This document shows positions 62,163 through 64,000 of a DNA stretch of 64,000 nt, in pieces (positions within the stretch are counted from its first letter, which is position 1; each line of letters starts with the position of its first letter). The position numbers and the translations under genes were made by a program. Source of the DNA: Archaeoglobaceae archaeon (GTDB lineage Archaea > Halobacteriota > Archaeoglobi > Archaeoglobales > Archaeoglobaceae); assembly GCA_038734275.1 (NCBI GenBank), contig JAVYOO010000011.1, positions 1 through 64,000 on the forward strand, given 5' to 3'. Under the pieces are notes generated by a model, which was not told the DNA's origin, ran no database searches, and worked only from the letters and a program-made list of their open reading frames with translations.

Positions 62163-63200
62163 GTGCGACTTCGAGATCTTTTCATAAAAAAGCTCTCAGA
62201 CTTTGGAGTTGAAAAAATCGGGACTACCATAAAGGAAATTTCGAAATCAAAAGATCCCATAAGAGCAATGGCACTTGCTGTAGCAAATGGAAAGGCGAGG
62301 GTTTTTAAAGGGGATGGAGGGTTACACCATTCATTTACATTAGATGGAAAAATCCAGCACCAACCACCAGAAGCTTATGTAGGAAAAAACGGTCAAATTC
62401 TCTTTTCAAAAGAAGATTTAATTAGAGAAGCTAATTTCCCATTTATTGCCATCGATTGTAGATTTTACGATCTTCATTCGGAGAAAGAAAAGAGAAAAAT
62501 CGGCTTACAGGTAGTTCAGACTCTGGGAGTTGTGAGGGAAATTATGTGGGATGAAAAGCTAATAGTTGCTGGTAAAGACTTTGGCGTTGGGGTTTACTGC
62601 GAAAGACTTGAAGATTTCTTGCTGAGCAAAGGGATCCAAGAGGTTGTTCTGCTCGATCCAAAAGGAGATAAACTGTTTGATCAGAAAAAAGCAGATTGCT
62701 ACGTTATTGGCGGTATTGTTGACAAGGCTGAGAACAGAGATCTTACTGCATTGATTGGAGAAGAGCTCGAAAGAGCGGGAATAAAATGCGATCGGAGAAG
62801 AATTGAGCTAAGAGGCGACATAGTAGGTGTGCCTGACAGGATTAACCATATCGCAGAGATCGTTTTGAAGGTTGTGCTTGAAGGCTTTGACGTTGAAACC
62901 GCAATAAGGAGTGTTCAGCCGATAACTGTGGCAAAATGGAGACTCAGAAAGGAGTTGCCGAAGAAAAGCCTTAGAGTGCGAGTTGGAGATAAAACGATCA
63001 GAGTTGTTTCGAAGAGCACATTTAAAGAATTTGACTGGCTTAACCTTCGCCTGTCGGATTTCTACGATGTTTGCAGAGAGCAGAAGCTATACGTAGTCTC
63101 CGAAGAGCTAATGAAAAAACTCATAGGGCTTGAATGGGACGAAAAAAGAAGATCTTATGTTCTAAACCAATCCAGCGAAGAATTTCTCAGCAGTCTTTGA
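62163..63200 (+). CDS. trm10: Archaeal Trm10-type tRNA position-9 N1-methyltransferase
   Basis: A 345-residue SPOUT-class methyltransferase that forms m1G or m1A at position 9 of tRNAs. Recognisable parts are FIAIDCRFYDLHSEKEKRK, YVIGGIVDKAENRDLT, GIKCDRRRIELRGDIVGVPD (in parts) and DRINHIAEIVLKVVLEGFD, in the order of archaeal Trm10. An N-terminal domain (1-80) and a C-terminal tail are archaeal additions. It starts at GTG 62163. Its last 39 bases overlap the convergent deaminase gene. Confidence 0.85.
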   Translation: MRLRDLFIKKLSDFGVEKIGTTIKEISKSKDPIRAMALAVANGKARVFKGDGGLHHSFTLDGKIQHQPPEAYVGKNGQILFSKEDLIREANFPFIAIDCRFYDLHSEKEKRKIGLQVVQTLGVVREIMWDEKLIVAGKDFGVGVYCERLEDFLLSKGIQEVVLLDPKGDKLFDQKKADCYVIGGIVDKAENRDLTALIGEELERAGIKCDRRRIELRGDIVGVPDRINHIAEIVLKVVLEGFDVETAIRSVQPITVAKWRLRKELPKKSLRVRVGDKTIRVVSKSTFKEFDWLNLRLSDFYDVCREQKLYVVSEELMKKLIGLEWDEKRRSYVLNQSSEEFLSSL

Positions 63201-64000
63201 GAATCTCTCCAGAATTTTCTCCTCGCCTTCGAAATAGCCATTCTCCACAACTATTTTTCCATCCAAGATCACCGTGTCAACGCATTCGCTTGAAGCAGAG
63301 TAAACAAGGTTTGCTACTAAGTCGTGGCATGGAGTCATTGAAACCTTGCTGAGATCGATCAGCACAAGATCTGCAAGCCAGCCAACCTCTAATTTGCCTG
63401 CTTTTATTCCAAAAGCCTTCGAAGCATTTTCTGTGGCAATTCTAAAGGCATCTACCGCCTTAAATGAGTCCGCTCCGTAATAAAATTTTTGAAGCAAAGC
63501 GGAGAACTTCATTTCCCTAAGAATGTCAAGGGAGTTGTTGCTCGCCGCCCCATCTGTGCCAAGAAGCACGTTTAGCCCAGCTTTTTTCATTTCAGGATAA
63601 TTCAAAGCTTTGCCCACACTAAGCTTCATGTTGCTCGCAGGGCAGTGCACCGCATTAACTCCACGCTTCGCCATTAGCTCGATCTCGCTTCCTTCAAGCC
63701 AGACGCAGTGTGCTGAAATTAGCCTCGGGCTAAGGAATCCAATTTCGTCCAATGCCTTTACAATTCCCTTTCCATGCTTTTTCTTGAACTCCAAGACTTC
63801 TTTCTCGGTTTCTGCAAGGTGGAAGTGCACAAATATGTTCTCTCGCTCAGCAATTTCCATTGCCCTTTGCAAACCTTCAAGGCTTACCGTGTAAACCGCA
63901 TGCGGGGCTATAGCTCTTAGAACTCTGAAGTTCTTGAGCTCCTTAAGCTCCTTTTCGACTCTTTTTAGATTAACCTCGAGCAGATCCTTGCTAAAGAAAT
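63162..64000 (-). CDS. mtaD: 5-Methylthioadenosine/S-adenosylhomocysteine deaminase-type amidohydrolase (5' end beyond window)
   Basis: The C-terminal 279 residues of an amidohydrolase; the reading frame is open to the window edge. The metal motifs are APHAVYT (usually APHAPYT), FVHFHLAET, SAHCVWL and LGTDGAASNNSLD, then VGWLADLVLIDL. In Archaeoglobales-like archaea such enzymes deaminate S-adenosylhomocysteine or 5'-deoxyadenosine. The N-terminal HxH motif lies outside the window. Confidence 0.88.
   Translation of the reverse strand, partial: FFSKDLLEVNLKRVEKELKELKNFRVLRAIAPHAVYTVSLEGLQRAMEIAERENIFVHFHLAETEKEVLEFKKKHGKGIVKALDEIGFLSPRLISAHCVWLEGSEIELMAKRGVNAVHCPASNMKLSVGKALNYPEMKKAGLNVLLGTDGAASNNSLDILREMKFSALLQKFYYGADSFKAVDAFRIATENASKAFGIKAGKLEVGWLADLVLIDLSKVSMTPCHDLVANLVYSASSECVDTVILDGKIVVENGYFEGEEKILERFSKTAEKFFAGLV

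Overview
The window is a gene-dense stretch of a euryarchaeal chromosome, most likely from the Archaeoglobales (Archaeoglobus, Ferroglobus or Geoglobus). The evidence is archaeal information-processing genes (S19e, L39e, L31e, LX, aIF6, prefoldin alpha, FtsY, RfcS, LSm, RIO1, LonB), F420 and methanopterin genes (CofC, MptE), a LonB and an inositol-1-phosphate synthase whose lengths and motifs fit the A. fulgidus proteins, a CetZ-type tubulin, TATA-led and often leaderless genes, and a tRNA-Trp whose intron carries a C/D-box guide. The species is inference. Coding density is very high. No stretch over 300 bases lacks a gene, and I see no CRISPR array, insertion sequence, rRNA or replication origin.

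Layout. 1-560: HEPN protein with an apparently truncated nucleotidyltransferase partner. 776-4356: ferredoxin, PfkB kinase, exported protein and FtsX-type permease. 4331-9805: tyrosine-substituted histidine kinase, thioredoxin reductase, then a cetZ-ubiX-cobQ operon. 9892-16732: argC, then the ribosome/translation run (YhbY, S19e, PDCD5, L39e, L31e, aIF6, LX, prefoldin, ftsY, cofC), rfcS and taw3. 16716-22156: DUF373 membrane protein, acyl-CoA dehydrogenase, a three-gene membrane redox module (NrfD-like, 16-Cys ferredoxin, tetraheme cytochrome c) and trmJ. 22166-25249: manC, an EMAP-type RNA-binding protein, a Rossmann protein and a VapBC pair. 25371-29141: intron-containing tRNA-Trp, DUF429, Cys-rich, Brix and BFN proteins, LysE exporter and mptE. 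29132-32167: ileS. 32285-35466: a sensory/organisational patch (HAMP protein with no output domain, coiled-coil partner, small helical protein, Roadblock protein, DUF2226 protein). 35540-41714: degenerate Cas4-like protein, phosphoesterase-moaE-argH-gatD operon, fdhD-like gene and hisG. 41718-47006: MBL hydrolase, DUF47-Pit phosphate uptake, hxlB-M42-ino1 operon. 46988-52800: lonB, wHTH/Cys-cluster regulator, LSm, sugar epimerase, DUF1614/PRC pair, radical SAM-TRAM protein and its regulator. 52901-53000: candidate small RNA. 53022-64000: topA-KH-RIO1, envelope protein with glycosyltransferase and gatB, copper ATPase, small membrane protein, Trm10 and a partial MtaD-type deaminase.

How it fits together. 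Most genes are housekeeping and grouped into tight operons with ATGA-type overlaps. Nearly every convergent gene pair overlaps or abuts at its 3' ends. The less ordinary items are: family members lacking their signature catalytic residues (histidine kinase, FdhD, Cas4-like); a RIO1 kinase whose conserved N-terminus lies in frame upstream of any canonical start codon; the HAMP/Roadblock/DUF2226 patch; the redox module without a catalytic subunit; and the TATA-preceded, hairpin-forming non-coding transcript candidate near 52930. I do not see a clear new defence or mobile system. The best candidates for undescribed biology are the 32.3-35.5 kb patch and the small RNA.
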